Shown: in pieces, positions 7,564 through 16,098 of the stretch
Numbering within the stretch: position 1 is the first letter of the stretch
How the letters are laid out: each line of letters opens with the position of its first letter
From: UBA1715 sp036752345
GTDB lineage: Bacteria > Bacteroidota > Bacteroidia > Bacteroidales > UBA1715
Direction: 5' to 3'
NCBI GenBank assembly: GCA_036752345.1
Contig: DAIOSV010000003.1
Location: 25,139-89,138, forward strand
DNA length: 64,000 bases
The notes under the pieces: generated by a model
Databases searched by the model: none
What the model was told of the DNA's origin: nothing
The model's input: only the letters and a program-made list of their open reading frames with translations
Program-made: the position numbers and the translations under genes

Positions 7564-9327
7564 ATGTATCTCGAATCTATCAACTCGCCAGCCGATGTAA
7601 AGAAACTCTCAGTAGCACAACTTAATACGCTTAGTTCTGAAATACGTCAGGTTCTTCTCAATCGTACGAGTCAAAAAGGTGGACACGTGAGTCCAAATCT
7701 AGGGATAGTGGAAGCCACCATTGCTCTTCACTATGTGTTCAATTCGCCAACAGATAAGTTTGTGTTTGACGTTTCGCACCAAAGCTATACACACAAAATT
7801 TTGACCGGCCGAAAATATGGATTTCTTGAAGCAGATAAATTTGATTCCATCTCTGGATATACAAATCCGGCAGAAAGCGAACACGATTTTTTTGAAATAG
7901 GACACACCTCCACCTCTATTAGCCTTGCATGCGGTTTGGCAAAAGCAAGAGACTTAAAAAACGAGAAGTGCAATATTATTGCACTTATTGGAGATGGCTC
8001 TTTAAGCGGTGGAGAAGCACTTGAAGGATTGGATTTTGCAGGTGAACAAAACTCCAATTTTATCATTATTGTTAACGACAATGATATGTCAATCGCTGAA
8101 AATCATGGTGGATTGTACAAAAATCTTAAAGCCCTACGCGACACAAAAGGAACGTGCGAATGTAACTTATTTAAAGCAATGGGCTTGGATTATCTCTATG
8201 TTGACGAAGGAAACTCTATAGATGCTCTTATTACAGCTTTTTCGCAGGTAAAAGACATCAACCACCCTATTGTTGTTCACATTAATACCATAAAGGGGAA
8301 AGGATATATGCCTGCAGAAAGTAACAAAGAACTATGGCATTGGCATATGCCCTTCAATATTGCAACCGGCGAATCTCCTCTCTCAAGCACGAACAAAGAA
8401 GATTATGGAACAAGTACTCGGGAATTTTTACTCAAAAAATTTCGTAACGATGAGCGAGTCGTAGTAATTAGCGCAGCTGTGCCTGCCAATATTAATTTTA
8501 ACGAAGCGAAACGGAAAGAAGCAGGAAAACAATTCGTTGACGTTGGCATTGCCGAAGAACATGCCATGGCATTCGCCAGCGGGATTGCAAAAAACGGTGG
8601 AAAACCTGTATTTACAACACATTCAACGTTTTTTCAGCGTACCTATGATCAGTTATCGCAAGATATTTGCATTAATATGACTCCTGTTACGCTGATAGTT
8701 ACAACCGGCAGTGTATACGGAATGGGCGACATAACCCACCTTGGCATTTTCGATATTCCTTTAATGTCAAACATTCCCAACTTAGTGTACCTTGCGCCAA
8801 CCAATTACGAAGAATATATAGCGATGCTTGATTGGAGCATTGAACAAACACAACATCCTATTGCCGTTCGTGTTCCATGCAATGGCGTTCATCACTCACA
8901 AAACGCTGTTCCTTCCAATTATAGCAAACTTAACACCTATGAAGTTGTACATCAAGGAAAAGAGATCGCAGTAATTGCCTTAGGTGACTTTTTTCAACTT
9001 GGAGAAGCTGTTGTAAAAGAATGCCAACAAGAATTACATTGCAATCCAACCCTTATTAATCCGCGTTACATAACCGGAATAGATGAGCTATTGCTCAATA
9101 CCTTGAAATCTACCCATAAAATCGTCATAACTCTCGAAGACGGCATTCTTGATGGTGGATTTGGAGAAAAAATTGCTCGTTTCTATGGCAATTCAGACAT
9201 GAGAGTGCTTACCTACGGACTCAAAAAAGAATTTCTTGATAGATATTCCGTAGATAAAGTTCTTGCTGACAATCATTTAACGGACAAACAAATTGTTGAT
9301 GATATTAAAAAATTGAATATCCTATAA
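7564..9327 (+). CDS. Short, divergent 1-deoxy-D-xylulose-5-phosphate synthase-like transketolase
   Basis: Thiamine-diphosphate enzyme of the Dxs/transketolase family, 587 residues against about 620-640 for canonical Dxs. Visible are GGHVSPNLG (39-47), DVSHQSYTHKILTGR, IGHTSTS, the ThDP motif GDGSLSGG (143-150) with NDNDMS, and the pyrimidine-domain DVGIAEEHAM. It differs from standard Dxs: SHQSYTHK replaces GHQAYxHK, the usual DG(H/N)D region reads DEGNS, and the C-terminal block is EDGILDGGFG. It resembles the short Dxs-like class I associate with Firmicutes, so it may be a paralogue or laterally acquired, and DXP synthesis is unproven. It stands alone, with its own -7 box. Confidence 0.8.
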   Translation: MYLESINSPADVKKLSVAQLNTLSSEIRQVLLNRTSQKGGHVSPNLGIVEATIALHYVFNSPTDKFVFDVSHQSYTHKILTGRKYGFLEADKFDSISGYTNPAESEHDFFEIGHTSTSISLACGLAKARDLKNEKCNIIALIGDGSLSGGEALEGLDFAGEQNSNFIIIVNDNDMSIAENHGGLYKNLKALRDTKGTCECNLFKAMGLDYLYVDEGNSIDALITAFSQVKDINHPIVVHINTIKGKGYMPAESNKELWHWHMPFNIATGESPLSSTNKEDYGTSTREFLLKKFRNDERVVVISAAVPANINFNEAKRKEAGKQFVDVGIAEEHAMAFASGIAKNGGKPVFTTHSTFFQRTYDQLSQDICINMTPVTLIVTTGSVYGMGDITHLGIFDIPLMSNIPNLVYLAPTNYEEYIAMLDWSIEQTQHPIAVRVPCNGVHHSQNAVPSNYSKLNTYEVVHQGKEIAVIALGDFFQLGEAVVKECQQELHCNPTLINPRYITGIDELLLNTLKSTHKIVITLEDGILDGGFGEKIARFYGNSDMRVLTYGLKKEFLDRYSVDKVLADNHLTDKQIVDDIKKLNIL

Positions 9328-9343
9328 CGAACACAAAAATTAC

Positions 9344-9351
9344 TATCTTTG
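9344..9351 (+). promoter_or_regulatory. -7 box TATCTTTG upstream of the cobalamin riboswitch
   Basis: Matches TAnnTTTG and lies about 10 nt before the first conserved part of the riboswitch, where the transcript should begin. Confidence 0.5.
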
Positions 9352-9361
9352 TCACGAAGAT

Positions 9362-9570
9362 TTGGTGCTTGCACATACCATTTCGTATGTCAAGTGAAAA
9401 GGGAATTGGGTGAAAAACCTAAACTGTTTCCGCAGCTGTATATTCCAAACAATTCTTTAACAACTCTCTATATCACTGTTCGTTACGAATGGGAAGATAG
9501 TTAAAGAAGGAATGAGTCAGAAGACCTGCCAACTCTGATAATTACTAAAATGAGCGAGAAAATCATTTTG
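9362..9570 (+). promoter_or_regulatory. Cobalamin riboswitch leading btuB-btuG
   Basis: The 250-nt leader carries the hallmarks of a B12 riboswitch: GGGAA then GGTGAAAAACC (P3/J region), a CTGTTTCCGCAGCTGTA segment matching the conserved C(C/T)CGCAACTGTAA core, GGGAAG, and a B12 box GTCAGAAGACCTGCC at 9516-9530. Downstream, AAAATGA (9547-9553) can pair with TCATTTT (9563-9569) close to the ATG at 9578, a plausible expression platform acting on translation. Genes downstream encode a BtuB-type receptor and a BtuG-like lipoprotein, which fits. Confidence 0.9.
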
Positions 9571-9577
9571 TAAAAAG

Positions 9578-11491
9578 ATGAGAAAAGAACTTATTACACT
9601 TTTAGGATTATTTAGTATTGCAGGGAATGCGTTTAGTCAATCTGTAGGCGATACTATTCGGCTACACACGGTAACTGTTTCTGCCCCGGTTAATCGTCTT
9701 AATGAAGGAGCAAAGGTTGAAGTTATTGATACCGGACTCATTCAAAGCTCACAGAGCAACAACGTAGGCGAACTCCTTTCACGTAGCTCTTCAATTATCT
9801 TGAAAAACTATGGTACCGAAGGAATGACAAGTTCTCTTTCGCTCCGTGGCGGTGGCAGTAGTCGGACACAAATTTCCTGGGAAGGGTTTCCGCTCAATGC
9901 CAATTCTTCGGGAGAAAACAATATGTCGCTCATTCCGGTTACGGGTTTCAACGAAATACAGATAGACCATAGTGCTTCGGCTACCAGTTTTGGCAGCGGA
10001 ACCTATGGTGGAGCTGTTGGGCTAAAAAACTCTCCTACTTGGGAAAAACAAGCAAAAGCATCTTGTTTTCTTTCGGTTGGAAGTTTTGATACCTACAAAG
10101 CAAACGTAGGATACACCGTAGGAAACACGCGCATACAATATTCCGGAACAATGTTTTTCACGCAATCCGAAAGTGATTATGAATACTATGATTACATTCG
10201 TTTGGAGACGCTTAATCGCCTCCATGCTGACTATTATAAATATGGAACGATACAAAATCTCCATGCCCGCATCTCATCTCACCTCTTTGCTCACGCTGCT
10301 GTTTGGTATCAAGTAAATAAATCTAATTTGCCGGCACTTTTAGGGTGCGAACCAAATAATGCAGAATCACAAACCGACTCTTCGCTACGTGCTTTACTAT
10401 CATTTAATTTGGTTTATCCCAAAACGACAGTAACTTACAAAACATCATATATTGATGATTATGAACTATATACAGAGAAAATTTCGCCGACATGCTCAAC
10501 ATACATGACCTATAGTGAAATAATCAACCGAAGCAATATGCACATTCTTCGTTTACGGCAAAAAATCTCTAATTCTGTTTCTCTAAACACAGAACTGCAA
10601 GGCAAAATTGCGATAGCAGATGTTGGTGATTACGGAACGACCAAACGAGAAAATACGATTGCCGGCATTGCTTCTATTCACTACAATAAAACAAAATTGG
10701 CAGGAAATTTTTCGGTACGAAAAGAATTCAATTCGCAATACAAAATTCCACTGATAGCAAATGCCGGGGTTGAATATGTGATTCTTAAAAATAAACTGCA
10801 ACTGCGAGCAACTGCGGGAAAAAAATACCGCACTCCTACGTTTAACGACCTCTATTGGATAGCTTGGGGAAATCCTGATTTAAAGCCGGAACACGGTTTT
10901 GCAGGAGAATGCGGTCTGCGTTTTTCTCCTCTCAAAAAAGATTCTCTTTCGCTTGACTTTGACTTTGGCTACTACCACTCCATTATAAACGATATGATAC
11001 TATGGACACCGCAAGGCGCGGTTTGGCACCCGAACAACACGGCACAGGCTATTTTGCAAGGAGTGGAAACAAACATACACTACCAACAGAACTTCAAAAA
11101 ACTTCTAATGAATCATTCTATTGGGGTGAATTTCAACAATCCTCATATTTCTAAAATTAACGAATCCGACGAAGGAAATCAAAGCGTTGGGCATATACTC
11201 TACTACGTTCCTAAAATTGGATTGCAATATCATTCCGACTTCTCTTATCGCACCTGGACGCTTTCAATTTTTACAAACTACGAAAGCAAACGATACTACA
11301 ATCTCACCAAAACACTTGACGCATATTATGTTATTAATCTTGGGTTGAGAAAATCATTTAATATAAAAACGTCAAAAATTCTAGTAAATGCAATGGTGAA
11401 GAATCTCACCAACGAAGTGTATGAGCAAATTCGCTCCTATCCGCTCCCATTACGCAGTTATGAAATAAGTATTCAATATAATTTTAAATAA
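9578..11491 (+). CDS. btuB: TonB-dependent outer-membrane cobalamin receptor (BtuB type)
   Basis: 637-residue TonB-dependent transporter that should import cobalamin or corrinoids across the outer membrane using TonB energy. The signal peptide ends in NAFSQ, with Gln as the likely mature N-terminus. The plug domain spans roughly residues 35-150 (ELLSRSSSIILKNYG, SLRGGGSSRTQ, GSGTYGGAVGL). The rest is beta-barrel, ending in a strand YEISIQYNFK. The 637-residue length matches BtuB-like rather than SusC-like receptors. Substrate is inferred from the cobalamin riboswitch in its leader and the BtuG-like gene 8 nt downstream. Confidence 0.9.
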   Translation: MRKELITLLGLFSIAGNAFSQSVGDTIRLHTVTVSAPVNRLNEGAKVEVIDTGLIQSSQSNNVGELLSRSSSIILKNYGTEGMTSSLSLRGGGSSRTQISWEGFPLNANSSGENNMSLIPVTGFNEIQIDHSASATSFGSGTYGGAVGLKNSPTWEKQAKASCFLSVGSFDTYKANVGYTVGNTRIQYSGTMFFTQSESDYEYYDYIRLETLNRLHADYYKYGTIQNLHARISSHLFAHAAVWYQVNKSNLPALLGCEPNNAESQTDSSLRALLSFNLVYPKTTVTYKTSYIDDYELYTEKISPTCSTYMTYSEIINRSNMHILRLRQKISNSVSLNTELQGKIAIADVGDYGTTKRENTIAGIASIHYNKTKLAGNFSVRKEFNSQYKIPLIANAGVEYVILKNKLQLRATAGKKYRTPTFNDLYWIAWGNPDLKPEHGFAGECGLRFSPLKKDSLSLDFDFGYYHSIINDMILWTPQGAVWHPNNTAQAILQGVETNIHYQQNFKKLLMNHSIGVNFNNPHISKINESDEGNQSVGHILYYVPKIGLQYHSDFSYRTWTLSIFTNYESKRYYNLTKTLDAYYVINLGLRKSFNIKTSKILVNAMVKNLTNEVYEQIRSYPLPLRSYEISIQYNFK

Positions 11492-11499
11492 TACATAAA

Positions 11500-12549
11500 A
11501 TGAAACAAAACAAATTACGAGTAGCAAGTTTATTTTTCGTTGGTATCGCCACCTTATCGGCATGTGAAGAAGAAAAAGTAACACCGCTTGGAGCATTTGA
11601 AAATGCTGCATTTATCGTGTGTGAAGGAAACTTTGGAAGCAATGATGCTTCTATTTATGCAATTAAAAATGATACATTGCATAAAGAAATTTTTGCAGAA
11701 GCAAATGGTCGTCCGCTTGGTGATGTAGCACAATCAATGGCTATTATTGGCGATAAAGCATATATTGTAGTAAACAATTCAGGAAAGGTTGAAGTTGTTA
11801 ATACCAACACATTTGAAAGCGAAGGAACGGCAAAAGGGTTCTCATATCCTCGCTATGTCGCAGAACGAAACGACAATGAATTTTTTGTTTCAAACGGAAA
11901 CGTTTCAGACAATAGTTACGTATACGTCGTTAATGGTTCTTCTTTTGAAAAAACCGATTCAGTAAAAACGGGGACTGGTCCGAATGCAATGGTTGTTTCT
12001 AACGGAAAACTATTTGTTGCCAACATGGGCGGATGGTCAAACGACAGCACTGTTACTGTAATTGATGTTAACACACTTGCTGTTTTAAAGACGGTAAAAG
12101 TTGGTGATGTTCCTGCCGATTTGGAGCTTGACGCACAAGGCAATGTATTGATTCTTTGCAAAGGTCTTACAAATTATAACACCTATACTGTTGTTTCAAA
12201 TTCTTCTATCGTAAAACTTGATGCATCGTCATATGCGGTATCGACAATTAAATCTTTCGACCATCAATTAGCATGCTATGGAGAAAACGTAATGACCTAC
12301 AACAACGGCACAATCTATTATCTTGATGGAGGTACTTACCGCATAAGCGAAAATGGCGGTTCTGAAACAAAATTGATGGATGACGCAAATGCGTATGGTA
12401 TTTCATTCGATAGCGAAGAAAACGAATTCTGGTTATTGTCTGCTCCATATAGTGGGACACATACTGCTGCGCTTTATACCAGCGATGGAACACTCATTAA
12501 ATCATACAATGTAGGAAATTATCCTAAAATGGTTATTTGTAACAAATAA
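11500..12549 (+). CDS. btuG: BtuG-like surface lipoprotein (YncE/YVTN beta-propeller)
   Basis: 349-residue lipoprotein: lipobox LSAC with Cys22, followed by acidic residues. The body is a series of about seven propeller blades of roughly 40 residues (NGKLFVANMG, TVTVIDVNTLAVLKTVKVG, PADLELDAQGNVLILC). In Bacteroides, BtuG is a beta-propeller lipoprotein that sits on BtuB and binds B12 very tightly. Position directly after btuB, under the same riboswitch, makes that the best call. The sequence alone does not prove ligand binding. The gene ends just before a strong terminator. Confidence 0.82.
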   Translation: MKQNKLRVASLFFVGIATLSACEEEKVTPLGAFENAAFIVCEGNFGSNDASIYAIKNDTLHKEIFAEANGRPLGDVAQSMAIIGDKAYIVVNNSGKVEVVNTNTFESEGTAKGFSYPRYVAERNDNEFFVSNGNVSDNSYVYVVNGSSFEKTDSVKTGTGPNAMVVSNGKLFVANMGGWSNDSTVTVIDVNTLAVLKTVKVGDVPADLELDAQGNVLILCKGLTNYNTYTVVSNSSIVKLDASSYAVSTIKSFDHQLACYGENVMTYNNGTIYYLDGGTYRISENGGSETKLMDDANAYGISFDSEENEFWLLSAPYSGTHTAALYTSDGTLIKSYNVGNYPKMVICNK

Positions 12550-12568
12550 AAACAATTCCACCATAAAC

Positions 12569-12603
12569 AATAAAGGCTGTTCGAAAATCGGACAGCCTTT
12601 ATT
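12569..12603. terminator. Strong bidirectional terminator between btuG and valS
   Basis: Perfect 12-bp inverted repeat AATAAAGGCTGT / ACAGCCTTTATT around an 11-nt loop. It serves convergent genes; T-rich arms follow in both directions. Confidence 0.85.
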
Positions 12604-12621
12604 ATTTGAATAGACTCAAGC

Positions 12622-15087
12622 TTATTTTTTCAAAGCTGCAATACTTTCTTGCATTGTTTTGATTTTTGTTTCAGCATCAGCCTTCTTTCTCCGTTCATTT
12701 TCTACCACTTCAGGATTTGCATTCGCAACGAATTTCTCGTTTCCAAGTTTCTTCATCACTGAATTTAAGAAACCTTCAAGATATGCAATTTCTGCCTCCA
12801 TCTTTTTGATTTCTTCTTCGGCATTTACCATGTTTTCCAATGGTAGCGCATATTCAGTTGTTCTCACCATAAACGAAGCCGAAGTTGCATTTTTCTCGCC
12901 GGCAGCAATTGAAGTAAGGTTACAAATTTTAACCAAAATATCATTAAACGCTTCATTGTGTTCACCTTTCGTTATAACCAAATCAAGAGGCGTTTTGATA
13001 GGAATATTACGTTCCAAACGAACTGTACGAATTCCGGCAATTACTTCTTTTACGACATCAAAATCAGCAATAAGCGAAGTATTTTCGCAGTCTGCTTTTG
13101 GCATTTGAGAAACCATGATGCTCTCGCCTTCTTTGCGTTCTTTCAATACTTGCCANNNNNNNNNNNNNNNNNNNNNNNNNNNNNNNNNNNNNNNNNNNNN
13201 NNNNNNNNNNNNNNNNNNNNNNNNNNNNNNNNNNNNNNNNNNNNNNNNNNNNNNNCCTTTTACCAAACGAAGTGCATTCCAAATCTTGCTGTTGAAATTT
13301 CGTCCTTGTTCGCACAATGATTCGTCAAACAAAATATCGTTTCCTGCAGGAGCCGCGAGCATCATACCCATACGAACACCATCGGCACCGAATTTTTCTA
13401 TCAACGCAAGTGGATCAGGAGAATTTCCCAATGATTTAGACATCTTACGACCGATTTTGTCGCGAACAATACCCGTGAAATACACGTTTTTGAACGGCAT
13501 TTTTCCTTCGTATTCATAGCCCGCCATAATCATACGAGCAACCCAGAAGAAAATAATATCCGGTCCGGTTACCAAGTCTGAAGTTGGATAGTAATATGCT
13601 ATTTCTTCGTTTTTCGGATTTTTGATACCGTCGAACAACGAAATAGGCCACAACCAAGAAGAGAACCATGTATCAAGACAGTCTTCATCTTGACGCAAAT
13701 CAGCAAGAGTTAATTGCTCGTTGCCAGACTGTTTGCGTGCTTTTTCCAATGCTTGTTCGGGAGTTTCTGCAACAACAAATCCACCTTTCGGCAAATAATA
13801 TGCAGGAATTCTATGTCCCCACCACAACTGACGGCTAATGCACCAGTCTTTGATGTTTTCCATCCAATACCGATAGGTATTTTTGTATTTTGAAGGATAG
13901 AATTTAATGTCGTCATTCATAACCGAATCAAGCGCCGGCTTTGCCAAATCAGACATTTTTAAGAACCATTGCATTGAAAGTTTTGGTTCTATAGCAACAT
14001 TGGTACGTTCAGAGAAACCAACTTTATTGGTGTACGCCTCTACTTTTTCAAGCAAACCTGCTGCTTGCAAATCTTTCTCAATTTGCTCACGAACCACAAA
14101 ACGGTCTTGTCCAACGTATAATCCAGCTTTTTCACTTAACGTTCCGTTGTCATTGAAAATATCAATTGTTTCAAGGTTGTACTTCTCTCCCAACATGTAG
14201 TCATTCACATCGTGAGCCGGAGTAACCTTCAAACAACCTGTTCCAAATTCTATATCAACGTAATCATCTTCTATTACAGGAATCACGCGATTTACAAGAG
14301 GAACACGAACTTTTTTTCCTTTAAGCCAAACATTCTTTGGATCATTAGGATTGATACACATTGCCGTATCACCCATAATGGTTTCAGGACGAGTGGTAGC
14401 AACTACTGCATAGCGACCTTGTTCATCTTTATGAATCACTCCGCTATCCTTTGCAGACTCTACATCGTCGGCAACGTAATATTTTAAATAATATAACTTG
14501 CTTTGTTCTTCTTTGTATATAACCTCTTCGTCAGACAATGCTGTCATCGCTTTGGGATCCCAGTTTACCATACGAACGCCACGATAGATTTTTCCTTTTT
14601 CGTAGAGGTCGCAGAATACTTTGAGCACACTCTCGGAACGCTCTTCATCCATGGTGAACGCTGTTCTGTCCCAATCGCAAGAAGCACCAAGTTTGCGAAG
14701 TTGTTTTAATATAATACCTCCATGTTCGTCAGTCCATGCCCAAGCATGTTTCAAGAACTCATCACGAGTTAAGTCTGTTTTTTTGATTCCTTGTTGAGCC
14801 AATCTATTCACAACCTTTGCTTCTGTTGCAATAGACGCATGGTCTGTTCCTGGTACCCAACACGCATTTTTGCAGGTCATTCTGGCACGACGTACAAGAA
14901 TGTCTTGTATCGTATTGTTTAACATGTGCCCCATGTGAAGTACGCCCGTAACGTTGGGTGGAGGAATCACAATGGTATATGGTTCTTTCTGGTTTGGTTT
15001 TGAACTAAAATATTTATTATCAAGCCAATACTGATACCACTTCGCTTCTACTTCCGAAGGATTGTATTGAGAAGGCAATTCACTCAT
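12622..15087 (-). CDS. valS: Valyl-tRNA synthetase (contains scaffold gap)
   Basis: Class Ia synthetase charging tRNA-Val. N-terminal MSELPSQYNPSEVEAKWYQ; HIGH-type motif HMGH at residues 51-54; KMSKSLGNSPDP; a C-terminal coiled-coil arm (EEIKKMEAEIAYLEGFL onward, last ~65 residues). 100 N at 13156-13255 keep the frame but replace part of the anticodon-binding region between NALRLVK and WQVLKERKEGES. In relatives that interval is about 80 residues, so the real gap is probably near 250 nt and the protein about 870 residues. Last gene of the lysS-gpsA-valS operon, 11 nt after gpsA. Confidence 0.95.
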   Translation of the reverse strand: MSELPSQYNPSEVEAKWYQYWLDNKYFSSKPNQKEPYTIVIPPPNVTGVLHMGHMLNNTIQDILVRRARMTCKNACWVPGTDHASIATEAKVVNRLAQQGIKKTDLTRDEFLKHAWAWTDEHGGIILKQLRKLGASCDWDRTAFTMDEERSESVLKVFCDLYEKGKIYRGVRMVNWDPKAMTALSDEEVIYKEEQSKLYYLKYYVADDVESAKDSGVIHKDEQGRYAVVATTRPETIMGDTAMCINPNDPKNVWLKGKKVRVPLVNRVIPVIEDDYVDIEFGTGCLKVTPAHDVNDYMLGEKYNLETIDIFNDNGTLSEKAGLYVGQDRFVVREQIEKDLQAAGLLEKVEAYTNKVGFSERTNVAIEPKLSMQWFLKMSDLAKPALDSVMNDDIKFYPSKYKNTYRYWMENIKDWCISRQLWWGHRIPAYYLPKGGFVVAETPEQALEKARKQSGNEQLTLADLRQDEDCLDTWFSSWLWPISLFDGIKNPKNEEIAYYYPTSDLVTGPDIIFFWVARMIMAGYEYEGKMPFKNVYFTGIVRDKIGRKMSKSLGNSPDPLALIEKFGADGVRMGMMLAAPAGNDILFDESLCEQGRNFNSKIWNALRLVKXXXXXXXXXXXXXXXXXXXXXXXXXXXXXXXXXXWQVLKERKEGESIMVSQMPKADCENTSLIADFDVVKEVIAGIRTVRLERNIPIKTPLDLVITKGEHNEAFNDILVKICNLTSIAAGEKNATSASFMVRTTEYALPLENMVNAEEEIKKMEAEIAYLEGFLNSVMKKLGNEKFVANANPEVVENERRKKADAETKIKTMQESIAALKK
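13156..13255. other. Scaffold gap (100 N) inside valS
   Basis: Exactly 100 N, no shared flank sequence. Conserved valS length suggests more than 100 nt are missing. Confidence 0.95.
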
Positions 15088-15098
15088 TTGAATATAGT

Positions 15099-16088
15099 TT
15101 ATTTGAATTTTTCCGACAACGATTTGAATTCGCGGCGTGCAGAACGATGTTCGTACAAAATATTATATACCGCTTGAGTTATTGGCATATCTACACCATA
15201 ACGTTGATTTACATAATTGATACAAGCGACTCCGGTATACCCTTCGGCTACCATATTTATTTCTAATTCTGCTGTTTTTACAGAATACCCTTTTCCTATC
15301 ATCATTCCGAAAGAACGATTTCGGCTAAATTGAGAATATGCTGTTACCAACAAATCGCCCAAATACACAGAATCGTTGATATCACGTGGCGTTGGTTTTA
15401 CGGTATCCAAGAAACGTTTCATTTCTTGAATTGCATTGGTAATAAGAACCGAAGTAAAGTTATCGCCATATCCCAATCCGTGAGCTATTCCGGTTGCCAA
15501 TGCCATGATATTCTTCATAACTGCTGAATATTCAATACCTTCCATGTCATATGACAATGAGGTACGAATAAAGCTTACCGATAAAATATCAGCAACTTCT
15601 TTTGCAAATTCTTGATTTGAAGAACCAATGGTCAAGTATGACATACGTTCCAATGCTACTTCTTCAGCATGGCATGGCCCTGAAATAACCGCCATTTGAT
15701 CTTTTGTTACCCCAAAACGTTGTTGTAAAAATTCAGAAACCAACATTTGTTGTTCTGTTTCCATTCCCTTTACCGCAGTTACCAATTGTTTTTGAGAAAG
15801 GTCAATGGTAATATTTTTGCAAAGAGAATCGATATATTTAGAAGGAACACAGAAAATAATGATATCGGCATCTCGTACCGCATCATCAGCTTCGGCATAT
15901 AATTCAAGTTTACGAGTATCATATTCTATATCAGACACATAACTTGGATTGTGCTTTTGCGTTGCAACACCTTCTAATATTTCTGGTTCGCGAATATACC
16001 AAGCAACCGATTTTTGGCTTATATGAAGAATCTTTACGATTGCAGAAGCCCAGCTTCCACTCCCGAGTAATGCTACTTTTTTTGTCAT
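15099..16088 (-). CDS. gpsA: Glycerol-3-phosphate dehydrogenase [NAD(P)+] GpsA
   Basis: Reduces dihydroxyacetone phosphate to sn-glycerol 3-phosphate for phospholipid synthesis. The 329-residue length is normal. The Rossmann motif LGSGSWASA (8-16) binds NAD(P)H. TAVKGME, GPCHAEEVALERMSYL (the usual GPSFAxE region) and VMKNIMALATGIAHGLGYGDN with the catalytic Lys are all present. It sits between lysS (10 nt upstream) and valS (11 nt downstream); lysS-gpsA adjacency is common in Bacteroidota. Confidence 0.95.
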   Translation of the reverse strand: MTKKVALLGSGSWASAIVKILHISQKSVAWYIREPEILEGVATQKHNPSYVSDIEYDTRKLELYAEADDAVRDADIIIFCVPSKYIDSLCKNITIDLSQKQLVTAVKGMETEQQMLVSEFLQQRFGVTKDQMAVISGPCHAEEVALERMSYLTIGSSNQEFAKEVADILSVSFIRTSLSYDMEGIEYSAVMKNIMALATGIAHGLGYGDNFTSVLITNAIQEMKRFLDTVKPTPRDINDSVYLGDLLVTAYSQFSRNRSFGMMIGKGYSVKTAELEINMVAEGYTGVACINYVNQRYGVDMPITQAVYNILYEHRSARREFKSLSEKFK

Positions 16089-16098
16089 TTTTTATAAC

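Noticed and set aside
12659..13108. 149-codon open frame opposite the valS 3' end
   Set aside because: Antisense to the conserved coiled-coil arm of valS, Ser/Phe-rich as expected for the complement of Lys/Glu codons.
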